From Gallaecimonas xiamenensis 3-C-1 (GTDB lineage: Bacteria; Pseudomonadota; Gammaproteobacteria; Enterobacterales; Gallaecimonadaceae), in NCBI RefSeq assembly GCF_000299915.1, contig NZ_AMRI01000021.1:1-64000 (forward strand): a stretch of DNA of 64,000 nt. The letters run 5' to 3'. Numbering within the stretch: the stretch's first letter is position 1; each line of letters opens with the position of its first letter. A program made the translations under genes and the position numbers. The notes beneath the pieces are model-generated. The model was not told the DNA's origin and made no database searches. It saw nothing but the letters and a program-made list of their open reading frames with translations. Shown in pieces: positions 54,019 through 64,000 of this stretch.

Positions 54019-55908
54019 ATGAGCACTCAGTACACCTCGCAAGACCTGGAAGTCCTGGAAGGCCTGGAGCCTGTCAAACGCCGCCCCGGCATGTACACCG
54101 ACACCACCAGGCCCAATCACCTGGGTCAGGAAGTCATCGATAACTCGGTTGACGAAGCCCTGGCGGGCCATGCCAGCAAGGTGGAAGTGATACTCCATGA
54201 AGACCAATCCCTGGAAGTCATCGACGACGGCCGGGGCATGCCCGTGGATATCCATCCTGAAAAAGGGGTGCCTGGGGTCGAGCTGATCCTTTGCAAGCTG
54301 CACGCTGGCGGTAAGTTCTCCAGCAAGAACTACCAGTTCTCCGGCGGCCTGCACGGGGTGGGGATCTCCGTGGTCAACGCCCTGTCCACCCGGGTGGAAG
54401 TGGGGATCAAGCGGGATGGCCAGGAATACAGCATCGCCTTCGAACACGGTGCCAAGGTCGAAGATCTGACGGTGGTGGGCGGCGTCGGCAAACGCAATAC
54501 CGGTACCCGGGTAAGGTTCTGGCCCGACGCCAGCTATTTTGACTCCCCCCGTTTCTCGGTGGGCCGCCTCAAGCACATCCTCAAGGCCAAGGCGGTACTC
54601 TGTCCTGGGCTTACCATCAAGTTTGAAGACAAGGTCAACAAGGAAGTGCACGAATGGCACTTCGAGCGTGGCCTGGAAGACTACCTGGCGGATGCCGTGG
54701 CCGATTGGCCCAAGCTGCCAGAGGGCCCCTTTGTGGGCGCCTTTGCCGCCCAGACCGAAGCGGTGGACTGGGCCGTGCTCTGGCTGCACGAAGGTGGCGA
54801 CCTGATTCAGGAATCCTACGTCAACCTTATTCCCACCGCCCAGGGCGGTACCCACGTCAACGGCCTGCGCCAGGGCCTGCTGGAGGCCATGCGCGAATTC
54901 TGTGAATTTCGCAACCTGCTGCCCCGTGGCCTGAAGCTGACCCCTGAAGACATCTGGGAGCGCTGCGCCTTCGTGCTCAGCGTCAAGATGCAAGACCCGC
55001 AATTTGCCGGCCAGACCAAGGAACGGCTGTCGTCGCGCCAATGCGCCAGTTTCGTATCCGGCGTGGTCAAGGACACCTTCAGCCTCTGGCTCAACAGCCA
55101 CACCGAAGTGGCCGAGATGCTGGCGGAGCACTTTATCGCCAACGCCCAGCGCCGCACCCGCAGCGCCAAGAAGGTAGCCCGTAAGAAGGTCACCTCCGGG
55201 CCGGCCCTGCCCGGCAAGCTTACCGACTGTACCAGCGACGACCCGGCCCGCACCGAGCTGTTCCTGGTAGAAGGGGACTCGGCCGGCGGCAGCGCCAAGC
55301 AGGCCCGTGACCGTGACTTCCAGGCGGTGATGCCCCTGCGCGGTAAAATTCTCAACACCTGGGAAGTGGACTCCGGGGAGATCCTCGGCAGCCAGGAAGT
55401 ACACGACATTTCCGTGGCCATCGGCATGGATCCGGACTCCGAAGCCCTGGACGGCCTGCGTTACGGCAAGATTTGTATCCTCGCCGACGCCGACTCCGAC
55501 GGCCTGCACATCGCCACCTTGCTGTGCGCCCTGTTCCTGCGCCATTTCCGGGTGCTGGTGGAGCATGGCCACATCTACGTGGCCATGCCGCCGCTGTTCC
55601 GTATCGATCTCGGCAAGGACGTTTACTACGCCCTGGACGAGCAGGAGAAACAGGGCATCCTCGACCGGTTGGTGGCCGAAGGCCGCCGTGGCAAGCCCCA
55701 GGTTACCCGCTTTAAGGGTCTGGGCGAGATGAACCCCCTGCAACTGCGCGAAACCACCATGGACCCGGCCACCCGCCGCCTGGTGCAACTGACCGTGGAT
55801 GATGCCGAGCAGACCCTGGCCCTGATGGACATGCTGCTGGCCAAGAAGCGTTCCGGCGACCGCAAGGAATGGCTGGAAGCCAACGGCCACCAGGCGGAGC
55901 TGGCGTGA
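54019..55908 (+). CDS. parE: Topoisomerase IV subunit B
   Basis: A 629-residue ATPase subunit of topoisomerase IV, which separates linked daughter chromosomes. GHKL motifs: EVIDNSVDEAL, DDGRGMPVD, GGLHGVGISVVN; the TOPRIM part has EGDSAGGSAKQ and DADSDGLHI. I start at the ATG at 54019 (MSTQYTSQDLEVLEG), the family-like opening. The stop overlaps the GTG of a GGDEF-EAL gene, which separates parE from parC. Confidence 0.96.
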   Translation: MSTQYTSQDLEVLEGLEPVKRRPGMYTDTTRPNHLGQEVIDNSVDEALAGHASKVEVILHEDQSLEVIDDGRGMPVDIHPEKGVPGVELILCKLHAGGKFSSKNYQFSGGLHGVGISVVNALSTRVEVGIKRDGQEYSIAFEHGAKVEDLTVVGGVGKRNTGTRVRFWPDASYFDSPRFSVGRLKHILKAKAVLCPGLTIKFEDKVNKEVHEWHFERGLEDYLADAVADWPKLPEGPFVGAFAAQTEAVDWAVLWLHEGGDLIQESYVNLIPTAQGGTHVNGLRQGLLEAMREFCEFRNLLPRGLKLTPEDIWERCAFVLSVKMQDPQFAGQTKERLSSRQCASFVSGVVKDTFSLWLNSHTEVAEMLAEHFIANAQRRTRSAKKVARKKVTSGPALPGKLTDCTSDDPARTELFLVEGDSAGGSAKQARDRDFQAVMPLRGKILNTWEVDSGEILGSQEVHDISVAIGMDPDSEALDGLRYGKICILADADSDGLHIATLLCALFLRHFRVLVEHGHIYVAMPPLFRIDLGKDVYYALDEQEKQGILDRLVAEGRRGKPQVTRFKGLGEMNPLQLRETTMDPATRRLVQLTVDDAEQTLALMDMLLAKKRSGDRKEWLEANGHQAELA

Positions 55909-57953
55909 AGAGCACCCGGGCTGTACTCAGCCTGCGCTGGCAGCTGCTGGTGCCTTTCTTCTGCCTGTTGCTGCTGGTGTTCTCTGCTTTTGTGGCTATC
56001 AACCAGGGCAGCGTCAACAAGGTTTATGACGGGGTCCGGGAACGCACCACCCTTTATCGCAAGCAGGTGTTCAGTGCCGAGCTGCTCCAACAGCGCACCC
56101 TGAGCCCCTGGACCCTGCTCTGTGGCGAAAGCCAATGCCGGCTGCAAAGCGCAGGTAACGACCTGGACCTGCAAGCCCTCAGCCGCCTTTTGCAGGCGGA
56201 TGTACTGGTGGTGGAAAGGGCCGGTAATCGGCTGCTGGCCGCCAGCGGCGAGACCCAGCCCAAGATCCGGGCCCATTGCCTCAGCGAAGGCCAATGTGAC
56301 CTGGGTGGGCTGTGGCTGGTCAGCCTCTTTGAGGATGACGGCAAGGTGCTGATGGCACAGTTGGACGGGCGCAACATGCTGGCCGACAAGAACCAGGCTC
56401 TGGTCAGCACCCTGGTCTTTGGCCTGGGCGGCCTGGTGGTTTGCCTCTTTATCTTCTACCTGCTGCTGCGCCGCCCCCTGGAGCGCCTCACTGCCATCAG
56501 CGACGCCGTACCTTTGCTGGCCAAGGGCGCCTACGAGGGCTTTCGGGCCAGGCTGCGCACCATAGGCCGCCACCAGAAGCTGCTGGACGAACCGACCCTG
56601 CTGGCCCAGCGCCTGGAAGAGATGTCCTTGCAGCTCGAGTCCATGGACTGCCAGCATCAGAAGCGGGCCGGTGAACTGCAATGGTTGGCCAGTCATGACG
56701 TGTTGACCGGCCTGGTCAACCGCCGCCAGTTCGAACTGGAACTGCAAGAACTGCTTAAACGCCAGCAGGTGGTAAGCCTGCTGTTTATGGACTTGGACAA
56801 CTTCAAGTTCGTCAACGATGTGGCCGGCCACAAGGTGGGTGACCGCCTCTTGGTGCGGGTGGCCAAGGTGCTGCAGCAGCTGATGCCCGACAACGCCTGC
56901 GTGGCCCGCTTTGGCGGCGACGAGTTTGCGGTGCTGGTGCCTGGGCTGAGCCTGGGGGGTGAAGAGTCGTTGCTGGAACGGCTTTACCATGCCCTTCGGG
57001 AAGTGCGGGTCAGCGGTGGCGGCCAGCTCCATTCCCCTTCGGTGTCCATTGGCCTGGCCAGGCTTCCAGAAGACGGTGAAGACATCGATGATGTGATGGC
57101 CAGGGTCGACATGGCCATGTACAAGGCCAAGGAGCAGGGCAAGAACCGTTATGTGCGGGCCCTGACCCAGGAAAGCGACCAGGAACTGGGCAAGCATCTG
57201 TACTGGCTGGAAAAGTCCAAGCATGGCATCAATACCAGTAACCTCTGCCTCTACTTCCAGCCCATAGTGGACACCGAAAGCCGGGAGGTCGCCCATTACG
57301 AGACCCTGCTTCGGGCCCGTGACCGGGACGGCGCCTGGGTGTCGCCGGTGGAGTTTATCCGCGCCGCCGAACAGACCGGCCGTACCACCGAGCTGGATCT
57401 GTGGGTGTTTAGAAAGCTGCTGGACCTGATGGACAAGCTGCCGGTAGACAAGCTGGTGCGCTTCTCGGTCAACCTGTCTCCCAAGACCTTCGGGGAGCTG
57501 GACGCCATTGCCCAGATAGCCCACGAGCTGCAAAGTAAGTCGGAGCTGGCCCGGCGTCTTATCATCGAGATCACCGAAACGGCAGCCCTGACCAACCTGG
57601 ACCAGGCCCGCCGTTCTATCCAGCAGCTCAAGATGCTGGGCTGCCACTTCGCCCTGGACGACTTCGGGGTCGGCTATTCGTCTTTCCATACCCTGAAAAC
57701 CTTGCCGGTGGACTTCATCAAGATCGACGGCTCCTTTATCCGGGGCCTGGCCAGCCAGCATGCCGACTCCATCTTCGTGCGGGCCCTGGTGGATATCGCC
57801 AGCCAGTTTGGCTACCGCACCATTGCCGAATTCGTCGAAGACGAAGAAGTGGCGGAGCTGCTGGACATACTGCAGGTCAGCTACATGCAGGGCTACCTGT
57901 TCGGCAAGCCGCAACCGGCACAAACCCTATGGCCTGATATGGCCGTAGCCTGA
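55905..57953 (+). CDS. Membrane GGDEF-EAL protein (cyclic-di-GMP turnover)
   Basis: A 682-residue protein. Two membrane helices (near residues 10 to 30 and 170 to 190) flank a periplasmic sensor of about 130 residues. The GGDEF domain has an intact active site (FGGDEF, near residue 337), and the EAL domain has ETL in place of EAL (Glu near 465) with intact DDFGVGYSS. Both activities are possible. Its GTG overlaps the parE stop, so it is probably co-transcribed with parE; such an insertion between parE and parC is known in some relatives but not in E. coli. Confidence 0.9.
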   Translation: MKSTRAVLSLRWQLLVPFFCLLLLVFSAFVAINQGSVNKVYDGVRERTTLYRKQVFSAELLQQRTLSPWTLLCGESQCRLQSAGNDLDLQALSRLLQADVLVVERAGNRLLAASGETQPKIRAHCLSEGQCDLGGLWLVSLFEDDGKVLMAQLDGRNMLADKNQALVSTLVFGLGGLVVCLFIFYLLLRRPLERLTAISDAVPLLAKGAYEGFRARLRTIGRHQKLLDEPTLLAQRLEEMSLQLESMDCQHQKRAGELQWLASHDVLTGLVNRRQFELELQELLKRQQVVSLLFMDLDNFKFVNDVAGHKVGDRLLVRVAKVLQQLMPDNACVARFGGDEFAVLVPGLSLGGEESLLERLYHALREVRVSGGGQLHSPSVSIGLARLPEDGEDIDDVMARVDMAMYKAKEQGKNRYVRALTQESDQELGKHLYWLEKSKHGINTSNLCLYFQPIVDTESREVAHYETLLRARDRDGAWVSPVEFIRAAEQTGRTTELDLWVFRKLLDLMDKLPVDKLVRFSVNLSPKTFGELDAIAQIAHELQSKSELARRLIIEITETAALTNLDQARRSIQQLKMLGCHFALDDFGVGYSSFHTLKTLPVDFIKIDGSFIRGLASQHADSIFVRALVDIASQFGYRTIAEFVEDEEVAELLDILQVSYMQGYLFGKPQPAQTLWPDMAVA

Positions 57954-57983
57954 ATAACTGATTGATAAACCAAGATAAGGCCC

Positions 57984-60260
57984 ATGGACGAAATCGCAGC
58001 TAGCCTCGACGGTATCGAACAGATGCCCCTGCGCCGTTTCACCGAATCGGCGTACCTGAACTACTCCATGTACGTTATCCAGGACCGCGCCCTGCCGCAC
58101 CTGGGTGACGGCCTCAAGCCAGTGCAGCGGCGCATCGTCTACGCCATGAGCGAGCTGGGCCTGAGCGCGACGGCCAAGTATAAGAAGTCGGCCCGTACCG
58201 TCGGTGACGTGCTGGGTAAATACCACCCCCACGGCGACAGCGCCTGCTACGAAGCCATGGTGCTGATGGCCCAGCCCTTCTCCTACCGCTACCCGCTGGT
58301 AGACGGCCAGGGCAACTGGGGCGCGCCGGACGACCCCAAATCCTTCGCCGCCATGCGTTACACCGAGTCGCGGCTGGCCAAGTTCTCCGAGGTGCTGCTG
58401 TCTGAACTTGGGCAGGGCACGGTGGACTGGGTACCCAACTTCGACGGCACCCTGGACGAACCGGCAGTGCTGCCGGCCCGTCTGCCCCATGTGCTGATCA
58501 ACGGCACCACCGGCATCGCCGTGGGTATGGCCACCGACATTCCCCCCCATAACGTGCGGGAGCTGACCGCCGCCTGTGTGCACCTGCTGGCGCACCCCCA
58601 GGCAACGGTGCCGGACCTGATGCAGTACGTGCCCGGTCCCGACTACCCCACCGAGGCCGAAATCATCACCCCGGCCAGCGATCTACTGAAGATCTACGAA
58701 ACCGGCCGTGGCAGCGTCAAGATGCGCGCCAAGTACGAGGTGGCCGACGGTGAAGTGGTGATCTCCGCCCTGCCGCACCAGGCCAGCTCCGGTAAGATCC
58801 TCGAGCAAATCGCCGCCCAGATGCAGGCCAAGAAGCTGCCTATGGTCTCGGACCTTCGCGACGAGTCCGACCATGAAAACCCGGTGCGGCTGGTGATAGT
58901 GCCCAAGTCCAACCGGGTGGACATCGACGCCTTGATGGCGCACCTCTTTGCCACTACCGATTTGGAAAAGAGTTTTCGGGTCAACCTCAACGTCATCGGC
59001 CTGGACGGCCGGCCCCAGGTCAAACCCCTGAACCTGATGCTGAGCGAGTGGCTGCAATACCGCACCAATGTGGTGACCCGCCGCCTGCAATATCGCCTGG
59101 ACAAAGTGGAAGCCCGCCTGCACGTGCTGGCCGGTTTGTTGATTGCTTTCCTCAATATCGACGAAGTCATCCACATTATCCGCACCGAAGACGAGCCCAA
59201 GCCGGCGCTGATGGCCCGCTTTGGCCTCTCGGAAAAACAGGCCGAAGCCATCCTTGAGCTGAAACTGCGCCACCTGGCCAAGCTCGAAGAGATGAAAATT
59301 CGTGGCGAGCAGGACGAACTGGCCAAAGAGCGGGACGAGCTCAACCGCCTGCTGGGCTCCGACAAGGCCCTCAAGGCCTTGATCAAAAAGGAACTGGAAG
59401 CCGACGCCAAGACCTATGGCGACGAGCGCCGCTCCCCCCTGGTGGTGCGGGCCGAAGCCAAGGCCTTGACCGAAAAGGAACTGATGCCCACCGAAGCGGT
59501 AACAGTGGTGCTGTCCACCAATGGCTGGGCCCGTACCGCCAAGGGCCACGATATCGAGCCGGAGAACCTGAGTTACAAATCCGGCGACGGCTTCAAGGCG
59601 GCAGCGCGCGGCAAGAGCAACCAGCCGGTGGTCTTTATGGACAGCTCCGGGCGCAGCTTTGCCTGCGACGCCTTCGCCCTGCCGTCGGCCCGTTCCCAGG
59701 GCGAACCCCTTACCACCCGTTTTAACCTGGTGGCCGGGGAAACCTTCGACCAGGTGCTGCTGGGCGAAGAGCAGGATCTGTACCTGCTGGCCTCCGACGC
59801 CGGTTACGGCTTTATCTGCAAGTTCAGCGACATGGTCAGCCGCCAGAAGAACGGTAAGACTCTGGTGACCCTGCCCACCGGTGCCAAGCTGCTGCCCCCC
59901 ATCAAGGTGCCAGCCGGGGAGGGCAAGCAGGTGCTGGCCATCACCAACGAAGGGCGCATGTTGCTGTTCCCCCTGGCTGACCTGCCGGCCCTGGCCAAGG
60001 GCAAGGGCAACAAGATCATCTCCATTCCCAGCGCCCGCGCTGCCAGCCGTGAAGAAGTGCTGCGCCAACTGGTGATACTGCAACCCGGCGACAGCCTGGT
60101 GGCCTATGCCGGCAAGCGCAAGCTGACCCTGAAACCGGCCGACCTGGAGCATTACATCGGAGAGCGGGGCCGCCGTGGCGCCAAGCTGCCCCGTGGCCTG
60201 CAACGGGTGGATTCGGTGGAAGTGGAAAGCGGGGCTGCCAGCAGCAGCGAAGAAGAATAA
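57984..60260 (+). CDS. parC: Topoisomerase IV subunit A
   Basis: A 758-residue DNA-cleaving subunit. The catalytic Tyr region is in MRYTESRL, and the quinolone-interaction stretch [15 protein letters not shown] keeps the wild-type Ser (residue 86 here) and Glu, so no target-site resistance change is seen. The C-terminal beta-pinwheel domain is present. The gene follows the GGDEF-EAL gene by 30 bp. Confidence 0.96.
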   Translation: MDEIAASLDGIEQMPLRRFTESAYLNYSMYVIQDRALPHLGDGLKPVQRRIVYAMSELGLSATAKYKKSARTVGDVLGKYHPHGDSACYEAMVLMAQPFSYRYPLVDGQGNWGAPDDPKSFAAMRYTESRLAKFSEVLLSELGQGTVDWVPNFDGTLDEPAVLPARLPHVLINGTTGIAVGMATDIPPHNVRELTAACVHLLAHPQATVPDLMQYVPGPDYPTEAEIITPASDLLKIYETGRGSVKMRAKYEVADGEVVISALPHQASSGKILEQIAAQMQAKKLPMVSDLRDESDHENPVRLVIVPKSNRVDIDALMAHLFATTDLEKSFRVNLNVIGLDGRPQVKPLNLMLSEWLQYRTNVVTRRLQYRLDKVEARLHVLAGLLIAFLNIDEVIHIIRTEDEPKPALMARFGLSEKQAEAILELKLRHLAKLEEMKIRGEQDELAKERDELNRLLGSDKALKALIKKELEADAKTYGDERRSPLVVRAEAKALTEKELMPTEAVTVVLSTNGWARTAKGHDIEPENLSYKSGDGFKAAARGKSNQPVVFMDSSGRSFACDAFALPSARSQGEPLTTRFNLVAGETFDQVLLGEEQDLYLLASDAGYGFICKFSDMVSRQKNGKTLVTLPTGAKLLPPIKVPAGEGKQVLAITNEGRMLLFPLADLPALAKGKGNKIISIPSARAASREEVLRQLVILQPGDSLVAYAGKRKLTLKPADLEHYIGERGRRGAKLPRGLQRVDSVEVESGAASSSEEE

Positions 60261-60288
60261 GAAAAGGCGCCGTCAGGCGCCTTTTTCA
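60261..60288. terminator. Bidirectional terminator between parC and kdkA
   Basis: AAAAGGCGCC and GGCGCCTTTTT stem with a short loop, A and T runs on both sides. Confidence 0.85.
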
Positions 60289-60995
60289 TAACCGGCCATC
60301 AACAGCGGCCAGTGTTGGTCCTGTTGCCAATGGAACTGGGGTAGTTTGGCCTTTTCCTTGTTAAAAGAGCGCAGCAGCCGGGCCAGGTTGTCTTCCTTCC
60401 AGACCCCGTCGGCCTTGAGGGTGCCCCGGTCAAAGTCGATGAGCCACAGCTTGCCGTCCTCGGCCATCAGGATGTTATGGCTGTTGAGGTCGGCATGGTA
60501 GACACCGGCGTCATGGAAGCGGCGCACCAGGGCGCCAATGGCCTGCCACTGGTGGTCGGTAAGGGGTTGCTGGCTGAGCCAGGCCACCAGATCCCTCGCT
60601 GCAGGCAGCCGCTCGATAAGGATATCCCCCCGGTAACGCAGCCCCAGCCGCTGCACGTGCACCGCCACCGGCCTTGGCACCGGCAGGCCTTGCTGATGGA
60701 GCTTGGCCAGCAGCCGGAACTCGGCCACCGGCCGGGTTTTTTCGATGCCGGTGTAGAGATAGCTGTCTTTAATCAGCTTGCCTACCAGGCCGCCCCGGCG
60801 GTAGTGGCGCAGCACCCACTGGGCCTGGCCCTGACGCACGAAATAGGTGGTGCCACGGCCATGGCTGACGCCGGTGACGGCGTCCCTGTCCTGCCAGTAA
60901 CGGGGGCTGAATTCGTCCGGCCCCACCTGGGGCAGGAGCCGTGGATTGTGCAACAGGAAATGGCGACGGCTCCAGAATTGATGCTGGTTGTCCAT
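60273..60995 (-). CDS. kdkA: Kdo kinase
   Basis: A 240-residue protein of the KdkA family, which adds phosphate to position 4 of Kdo on the inner LPS core. Protein-kinase-like motifs are seen: HADLNSHNIL and LIDFDRG, with VLRHYRRGGLVGKLI upstream. I start at the ATG at 60995 (MDNQHQFWSRRH). In Haemophilus and Vibrio such enzymes complement a single phosphorylated Kdo. Confidence 0.92.
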   Translation of the reverse strand: MDNQHQFWSRRHFLLHNPRLLPQVGPDEFSPRYWQDRDAVTGVSHGRGTTYFVRQGQAQWVLRHYRRGGLVGKLIKDSYLYTGIEKTRPVAEFRLLAKLHQQGLPVPRPVAVHVQRLGLRYRGDILIERLPAARDLVAWLSQQPLTDHQWQAIGALVRRFHDAGVYHADLNSHNILMAEDGKLWLIDFDRGTLKADGVWKEDNLARLLRSFNKEKAKLPQFHWQQDQHWPLLMAGYEKGA

Positions 60996-61076
60996 GCTGG
61001 CCTCGAATGCTGGGGCGGCCATTGTACATCAGCAAGTTAGCCCTGCATAATGACCGCCTCTTGCCTCGGAGCCACC

Positions 61077-62099
61077 ATGAAGTCCATCTGTATCCTGCGC
61101 CTGTCCGCCATTGGCGACGTCTGCCACGCCTTGGCTTTGGTCAATGTCATCAAGGGGCGCTGGCCTGATTGTGTCATCACCTGGGTGCTGGGTAAGGCGG
61201 AGGCGCAGCTGATGGCTGGCCTCGATGGGGTGGAGCTGGTGGTGTTTGACAAGAAAGCCGGGTATCAGGGCATGAAGGCGGTTTGGCAACAGCTCAAAGG
61301 CCGCCGCTTCGAGGCCTTGCTGCACATGCAGATAGCCCTGCGGGCCTCGGTGCTGAGCCTGGGCATCAAGGCAGAGCGGCGCATCGGCTTTGACCGCAGC
61401 CGCGCCGGTGAGGGCCAATGGCTCTTTACCCGGGAAAGCATCGCCAAGCCCCAGGGCCTGCATGTGCTGGACAACTTCCTGGAATTTGCCCGCCACCTGG
61501 GCATTGAAGACCCCAAACCCAACTGGTCCCTGCCGCTGCCCCAGGCTGCCAAGGACCAGGCTGCCGAGCTGCTGCCGGCTGGCCAGCCCAGCCTGGTGAT
61601 CTGCCACAGCGCTTCCAAGGCGCAGCGTTCCTGGCTGGCTGATCGCTACGCCGAAGTGGCCGATTGGGCCGCCAAGGAAGGGATCAGGGTGCTGCTGTGC
61701 GGTGGCCCCTCCCCAGCGGAGGTCGCCTTGGGCCAGGCCATAGAAGCGGCGGCAGACAAGCCCCTGGTCAACCTCACCGGCCAGACCGACCTGAAAACCC
61801 TCTGGGCCCTGCTGGGACGGGCCGATGCGGTGTTGGCGCCGGACACCGGCCCTGCCCATATGGCGTCCAGCCAGTTCACCCCCACTGTGGGGCTCTACGC
61901 CCATTCCAACCCGCGCCGCACCGGCCCCTATAACCATCTGCAGCTGGTGGTAAACCGCTATGACGCCAATATCCTGGCCCAGACCGCCAAGCCCTGGCAG
62001 CAGCTGCCCTGGGGCAAAAGAGCCAAAGGTGACCATCTGATGGCCGGCATAGGGGTGGATGAAGTGATAGACAGACTCAAGCGTATTTTGCTTGGGTAA
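61077..62099 (+). CDS. GT9-family LPS heptosyltransferase-like protein
   Basis: A 340-residue glycosyltransferase family 9 protein. It opens SICILRLSAIGDVCHALALV and has the ADP-heptose-binding APDTGPAHMAS motif. This fits heptosyltransferase I or a related LPS core enzyme. It is divergent from kdkA and downstream of parC, so Kdo kinase and heptose transfer sit together. The exact acceptor is unknown. Confidence 0.88.
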   Translation: MKSICILRLSAIGDVCHALALVNVIKGRWPDCVITWVLGKAEAQLMAGLDGVELVVFDKKAGYQGMKAVWQQLKGRRFEALLHMQIALRASVLSLGIKAERRIGFDRSRAGEGQWLFTRESIAKPQGLHVLDNFLEFARHLGIEDPKPNWSLPLPQAAKDQAAELLPAGQPSLVICHSASKAQRSWLADRYAEVADWAAKEGIRVLLCGGPSPAEVALGQAIEAAADKPLVNLTGQTDLKTLWALLGRADAVLAPDTGPAHMASSQFTPTVGLYAHSNPRRTGPYNHLQLVVNRYDANILAQTAKPWQQLPWGKRAKGDHLMAGIGVDEVIDRLKRILLG

Positions 62100-62176
62100 A
62101 CAGCTGTTCGCTCATCGGAGGTGCATTAGTCCGCTGAGCCGCTATAATGCTGGCCGCTTCATTGCCAGGTAATGCC

Positions 62177-62875
62177 ATGCTTGCTCTTGTCCGTCTGTTG
62201 CTGCTCGCCCTGTTTTTCCTGCTGGTGTGCGTGCTGGGCTCCCTCTATTGCCTGCTAAGGCCTTTTAACCCCAACCACGTGTGCCGGTTCGCCCACCTGT
62301 TCGCGGCTTTCGCCCCGGTGCTTGGGATCCGTATCCGTATGGAAGGGCAGGAGCATGCCCAGAACGGTACCGCCGTCTTTATCGGTAACCACCAGAACAG
62401 CTGGGACCTCTTCACTGCCTCCAAGGCGGTAATGCCCCGCACCGTTACCATCGGCAAGAAGAGCCTTAAGTGGATCCCCTTTTTCGGGACCCTCTATTGG
62501 CTGACCGGCAATATCCTTATCGACCGCAAGAACTCGGCCAAGGCCAAGGGCACCATAGACGAAGCGGCCCGGCGTATCCGTGAAGAAAAGCTGTCGGTGT
62601 GGCTGTTCCCCGAAGGTACCCGCAGCTACGGCCGTGGTCTGTTGCCTTTTAAAACAGGGGCTTTCCATACCGCCATTGCCGCCGGTGTCCCCATAGTGCC
62701 CATAGTGGTGTCCAGCCTGGACAATATCCGCCTCAACCGCTGGAACAACGGCGAGGTGCGGGTCCGTTACCTGCCTGCCATCAGCACTCAGGGGCTGGAG
62801 AAGGGCCAGGCCCGCGCCCTATCCGAGCAGTGCCACCAGCAGATGAGCCAGGCCCTGGCCGAACTCAACGGCTAA
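62177..62875 (+). CDS. plsC: 1-acylglycerol-3-phosphate acyltransferase
   Basis: A 232-residue membrane enzyme that makes phosphatidic acid. The motifs are GNHQNSWDLF (the NHX4D active site) and FPEGTRSYG, with an N-terminal hydrophobic anchor. It lies downstream of parC and close to the GT9 gene; E. coli also has plsC after parC. I choose the ATG at 62177, which starts just before the anchor. Confidence 0.93.
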   Translation: MLALVRLLLLALFFLLVCVLGSLYCLLRPFNPNHVCRFAHLFAAFAPVLGIRIRMEGQEHAQNGTAVFIGNHQNSWDLFTASKAVMPRTVTIGKKSLKWIPFFGTLYWLTGNILIDRKNSAKAKGTIDEAARRIREEKLSVWLFPEGTRSYGRGLLPFKTGAFHTAIAAGVPIVPIVVSSLDNIRLNRWNNGEVRVRYLPAISTQGLEKGQARALSEQCHQQMSQALAELNG

Positions 62876-62943
62876 GGCTTTATTTCTCTAGGACAACAGT
62901 ATAAGGTTGCGCAGCCGTGCAACCTTAAGGACGCCCTAATCTC

Positions 62944-64000
62944 ATGGAAGACAACAAGTTAGCCTCTTTTAAAGGCCTTATTACCCCGCGCCGCGTGGTC
63001 ACCGCCCTGGGCCTGCTGCTGGCCCTTGGCATTGCCAACAGCTCGGTGCTGATGACCGATGCCGGCTACACCTATGTGCATCAGAACAACCTCACCGGTG
63101 AGTTGGATGTGTTCACCGAGCCCGGCATCCACTTTCGCATGCCGTTCTTCTCCAAGATCACCCGTTATGACCAGGTCGTGACCGTGTCCTTCGGCAACAG
63201 CCAGGGGGAGGAGTTCTTCCAGCGCCTTGACCCCCTCCATGTGCGCTTTGCCGACACCTACACCGGCCAGGTACCGGCCACCTTCCGCTTCAAGTTGTCC
63301 CACAACCCTGACGCAGTAAAGAACATGCACCAGGAGTTCCGCTCCAACGACAACCTTATCGACACCCTGCTGGTGAAGAACGCCCGCAACGTCACGGTGA
63401 TCACCTCCACCCAGTACACAGGTGAAGAGTTCTTCCAGGGGGGCCTGAACCAGTTCAAGGCACAACTGGCAGACCAGCTCAGCAACGGTGTCTACACCAC
63501 AGAGCGGCGCCAGGTGGAAGTGGAGCAGGTGGATCTGGCCCCGGTGGGCATGGACCAGGAAGACTCCAACAAGCTGCAACGCACCAAGCAATTGGTGTGG
63601 AAGACGGTGCCCATCCTCGACAAGGACGGCAAGCCGGCCCGCCAGAACAACCCCCTTAGCACCTACGGTATCCAGGTAACCCAGGTCACCATCGGCGACC
63701 CTGTCCCCGAAGCCCAGCTGGATAAGCTGCTCACCGACAAGAAAAAGCTGGTGGCTGAGCGGATCCGCACCATCCAAGAGCAGGAAACGTCCAAGGCCCA
63801 GGCCAAGACCGAGCAGCTGCGCAAGGAGATCCAGCGCACCCGTGAAGTGCAGGACGCCCAGCGTACCAAGGAGCTGGCGGTCATAGCCCAGCAAAAGGAC
63901 GTGGAAGTGGCCCGCCAAATCGCCGAGCGGGAACTGGTGGAAGAGCGTAAGAAAAAGGACATCGCCACCCTGTCCAAGGCTAAGGAACTGGAGATCGCCA
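62944..64000 (+). CDS. SPFH/band 7 domain protein, 3' end outside window
   Basis: The frame opens at 62944 (MEDNKLASFKGLITPRRVV) and stays open to the window edge, at least 352 codons. An N-terminal membrane helix (VVTALGLLLALGIANSSVLM) is followed by a band 7/SPFH-type domain (GELDVFTEPGIHFRMPFF) and a long coiled coil rich in Lys, Glu and Gln (near 63740 to the edge). Relatives are membrane scaffold proteins (HflK or flotillin-like). The Shine-Dalgarno is weak. It was not visible as a closed frame because it has no stop in the window. Confidence 0.85.
   Translation, partial: MEDNKLASFKGLITPRRVVTALGLLLALGIANSSVLMTDAGYTYVHQNNLTGELDVFTEPGIHFRMPFFSKITRYDQVVTVSFGNSQGEEFFQRLDPLHVRFADTYTGQVPATFRFKLSHNPDAVKNMHQEFRSNDNLIDTLLVKNARNVTVITSTQYTGEEFFQGGLNQFKAQLADQLSNGVYTTERRQVEVEQVDLAPVGMDQEDSNKLQRTKQLVWKTVPILDKDGKPARQNNPLSTYGIQVTQVTIGDPVPEAQLDKLLTDKKKLVAERIRTIQEQETSKAQAKTEQLRKEIQRTREVQDAQRTKELAVIAQQKDVEVARQIAERELVEERKKKDIATLSKAKELEIA

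Noticed and set aside
58236-58260. A quinolone-resistance change in ParC
   Set aside because: The Ser and Glu at the drug-interaction positions are the wild-type residues.
53956-60203. Very long minus-strand frames opposite parE, the GGDEF-EAL gene and parC
   Set aside because: They are mirror frames produced by high GC at third codon positions in these genes; the plus-strand proteins are certain.

Overview
The window looks like a 64 kb piece of a gammaproteobacterial chromosome. The core is GC-rich and its gene orders are those of Enterobacterales, Aeromonadales and Alteromonadales relatives: rpsU-yqeY-dnaG-rpoD, folB-folK-uppP, and tolC divergent from nudF-yqiB-cpdA-yqiA-parE with parC following. 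A Gallaecimonas-like organism would fit, but that is a low-confidence inference made without any database search.

Region 1 (1 to about 10.2 kb) is accessory DNA: lower GC, long gene-poor gaps and unrelated single genes on both strands. At the left edge is a complete integron gene cassette (24..337, minus strand) carrying an antitoxin-like gene and a textbook attC site. It is followed by two GFA-type zinc proteins, an AraC regulator, a small unknown protein, an SRPBCC protein, a DEAD-box helicase (rhlE type), an alpha/beta hydrolase and a LysE-type exporter. A diverged direct repeat (about 343..845 and 9485..9785) brackets most of this block.

Region 2 (10.2 to 19.5 kb) is an integrative element in the 3' end of a tRNA-Ile2(CAU) gene, bounded by exact 50 bp repeats (10207..10256 and 19451..19500). 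It carries a tyrosine integrase, a three-gene module of unknown function, an AlpA-like regulator preceded by a 21 bp tandem repeat, a P2 gpA-like HUH replication endonuclease, a large AT-rich SF2 helicase with a nuclease-like C-terminus, and a broken SRAP gene. No capsid, tail or conjugation genes are visible. The element is either a self-replicating satellite or mobilizable island, and the helicase plus the three-gene module are the best candidates for an undescribed cargo or defence function.

Region 3 (19.5 to 64 kb) is dense core chromosome. It holds a lysine exporter and cupin, the macromolecular synthesis operon, tsaD, plsY, folate and undecaprenyl-phosphate genes, cca, a GspA/GspB-type pair, putA, a Pit phosphate transporter with its DUF47 partner, a CYTH-CHAD triphosphatase, a small PspA-like/ion-channel operon, glnE, envelope lipid and LPS genes (lpxL-type, hldE, waaA, kdkA, a GT9 transferase, plsC), tolC, the nudF-to-parC cluster with a GGDEF-EAL gene inserted between parE and parC, and the start of an SPFH/band 7 gene that runs off the right edge.
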